Shown here: piece by piece, positions 63,255-64,000 of the stretch
Position numbering within the stretch: the stretch's first letter is position 1
Layout: the number at the start of each line of letters is the position of its first letter
Assembly (NCBI RefSeq): GCF_020165985.1
Contig: NZ_JAIUKZ010000001.1
Location: 310,001-374,000 of the forward strand
DNA from: Bacillus sp. RAR_GA_16
Lineage (GTDB): Bacteria > Bacillota > Bacilli > Bacillales > Guptibacillaceae
DNA: 64,000 nt
Reading direction: 5' to 3'
Translations under genes and position numbers: made by a program
Notes under the pieces: model-generated
Databases searched by the model: none
Told to the model about the DNA's origin: nothing
The model's input: only the letters and a program-made list of their open reading frames with translations

Positions 63255-64000
63255 TCAGCCGAAGTACCCCTCAACAATTTCTTCTATTGCTTGAATGACT
63301 TTATACACTTCATCTTCTGTATTATAAGGGCCTACACTTAAGCGAACCGCTCCCGTACTGCTAGTCCCAATCGTTTCATGACCAAGAGGAGTACAATGCA
63401 ATCCTGCTCTTACTGCTATGTGATAATGCTGATCAAGAATAATCGCAATTTCTTGGGCATCAATTCCCTCTATCGTAAAAGGAATGACCCCAAGTCGCTC
63501 AGCGGGTCCATACACGGAAACATAATCTATTTGACCCAATCCCTTTATCAACATCTCGGTTAACTTCTGTTCATGCTTTCTTATTTCAAGCAAACCCATT
63601 TTTTTTATAGCGCCTAGACCAGCCAATAACCCTGCAATACCTGGCGTATTTAGTGTACCGCTCTCAAGACGTTCTGGTAATTGATCCGGCTGATCGATTA
63701 ATTCTGAGCTACTTCCAGTTCCACCATGATACAGGGGGGTTAGCTCCATTCCTTCACCCACCATAAGCACACCGGTCCCTTGAGGACCTAACAGCCCTTT
63801 ATGACCAGGGAAGGCTAACAAATCGATGCCCATTTCTCCCATGTGTATAGGGAGTATACCAGCGGTTTGAGAGGCATCCACTAAAAACGTGATTCCTTTT
63901 TGTTTTGCAATCTCTCCAATCATAGCAATAGGCACAATGTTACCAGTTAAATTTGATCCGTGTGAAACGATAATCATTTTAGTATTTGGTTGAATCGCCT
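63255..64000 (-). CDS. class V aminotransferase / cysteine desulfurase family (runs off the right edge)
   Basis: At least 248 residues of the C-terminal part of a PLP enzyme. Seen: VSHGSNLTGNIVPI, LVDASQTAGILPIHM (Asp holding PLP), FPGHKGLLGPQGTGVL with the Schiff-base lysine, and VRAGLHCTPLGHETIG carrying the active-site cysteine loop of NifS/SufS-like enzymes. The ATG at 63977 is internal; the frame stays open to the edge. The usual partner genes of Fe-S assembly are not visible. Confidence 0.85.
   Translation of the reverse strand, partial: AIQPNTKMIIVSHGSNLTGNIVPIAMIGEIAKQKGITFLVDASQTAGILPIHMGEMGIDLLAFPGHKGLLGPQGTGVLMVGEGMELTPLYHGGTGSSSELIDQPDQLPERLESGTLNTPGIAGLLAGLGAIKKMGLLEIRKHEQKLTEMLIKGLGQIDYVSVYGPAERLGVIPFTIEGIDAQEIAIILDQHYHIAVRAGLHCTPLGHETIGTSSTGAVRLSVGPYNTEDEVYKVIQAIEEIVEGYFG

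Overview
The window looks like chromosome of an endospore-forming, low-GC Gram-positive of the Bacillaceae. Evidence: AGGAGG-type ribosome binding sites throughout, TTG/GTG starts, the walRKHIJ-htrA-rlmH block, purA, dnaB(dnaC)-rplI-gdpP-yybS, rpsR-ssb-rpsF-ychF, the sporulation protein YyaC and a probable gamma-type SASP. In Bacillus this order lies just to one side of oriC. Here the housekeeping genes are mostly on the minus strand, so they are co-directional with replication if oriC lies beyond the right edge. The genus cannot be named safely.

Layout. 1-6.1 kb: end of adenine deaminase, iron alcohol dehydrogenase, Gfo/Idh oxidoreductase, a frameshifted carD, then gntK and gnd with a divergent RpiR regulator (gluconate/6-phosphogluconate use). 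7-11.7 kb: an OYE-type flavin reductase, and a molybdopterin oxidoreductase overlapping a DUF1330 gene behind a long palindromic operator-like site. 11.7-15.5 kb: a LuxR-type regulator divergent from a cre-marked operon of R2-like ligand-binding oxidase (R2lox), aldehyde dehydrogenase and iron alcohol dehydrogenase. 15.5-26.7 kb: mixed accessory genes (NAD(P)-binding protein, rRNA methyltransferase, SASP-like small protein, MFS exporter, ABC exporter, RQC-minor protein, PLD protein, small proteins, VOC, DUF4097). 26.8-32.3 kb: a complete GlcNAc module, nagA-nagB-nagR-SIS divergent from nagE, with two NagR-type operators lying on the -35 boxes of mirrored promoters. 32.4-34.4 kb: an actin-like ParM, a ParR-like partner and an iteron array, i.e. 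a plasmid-type partition cassette in a chromosomal setting. 34.7-39.3 kb: mqo, a tRNA-dihydrouridine synthase, YiaA-like protein, rlmH, and a DnaA-box cluster beside a CxxH/CxxC protein. 39.3-47.8 kb: htrA and the walRKHIJ operon with an M23 endopeptidase. 48.1-48.6 kb: tRNA Lys-fMet-Asp-Phe. 48.7-58.3 kb: PilZ protein, purA, dnaB (split by a frameshift), rplI, gdpP, yybS, a 750-bp tandem array of a structured repeat, an HPr-like protein, rpsR-ssb-rpsF. 58.3-64 kb: ychF, DUF951, MscS channel, YkvI-like protein, yyaC, DUF554 and a class V aminotransferase running off the edge.

Most notable: (1) a dispersed repeat of about 120 bp, six full tandem copies and a truncated seventh at 55.6-56.4 kb plus one solo inverted copy at 3.3 kb, whose stems change by compensatory substitutions between copies; (2) the chromosomal ParMRC-like cassette with 16 helically phased GTNTAC hexamers; (3) the R2lox-ALDH-ADH operon, which suggests a pathway for an oxidase family of unknown substrate; (4) frameshifts in the essential replicative helicase and in carD, each either a sequence error or biologically important.
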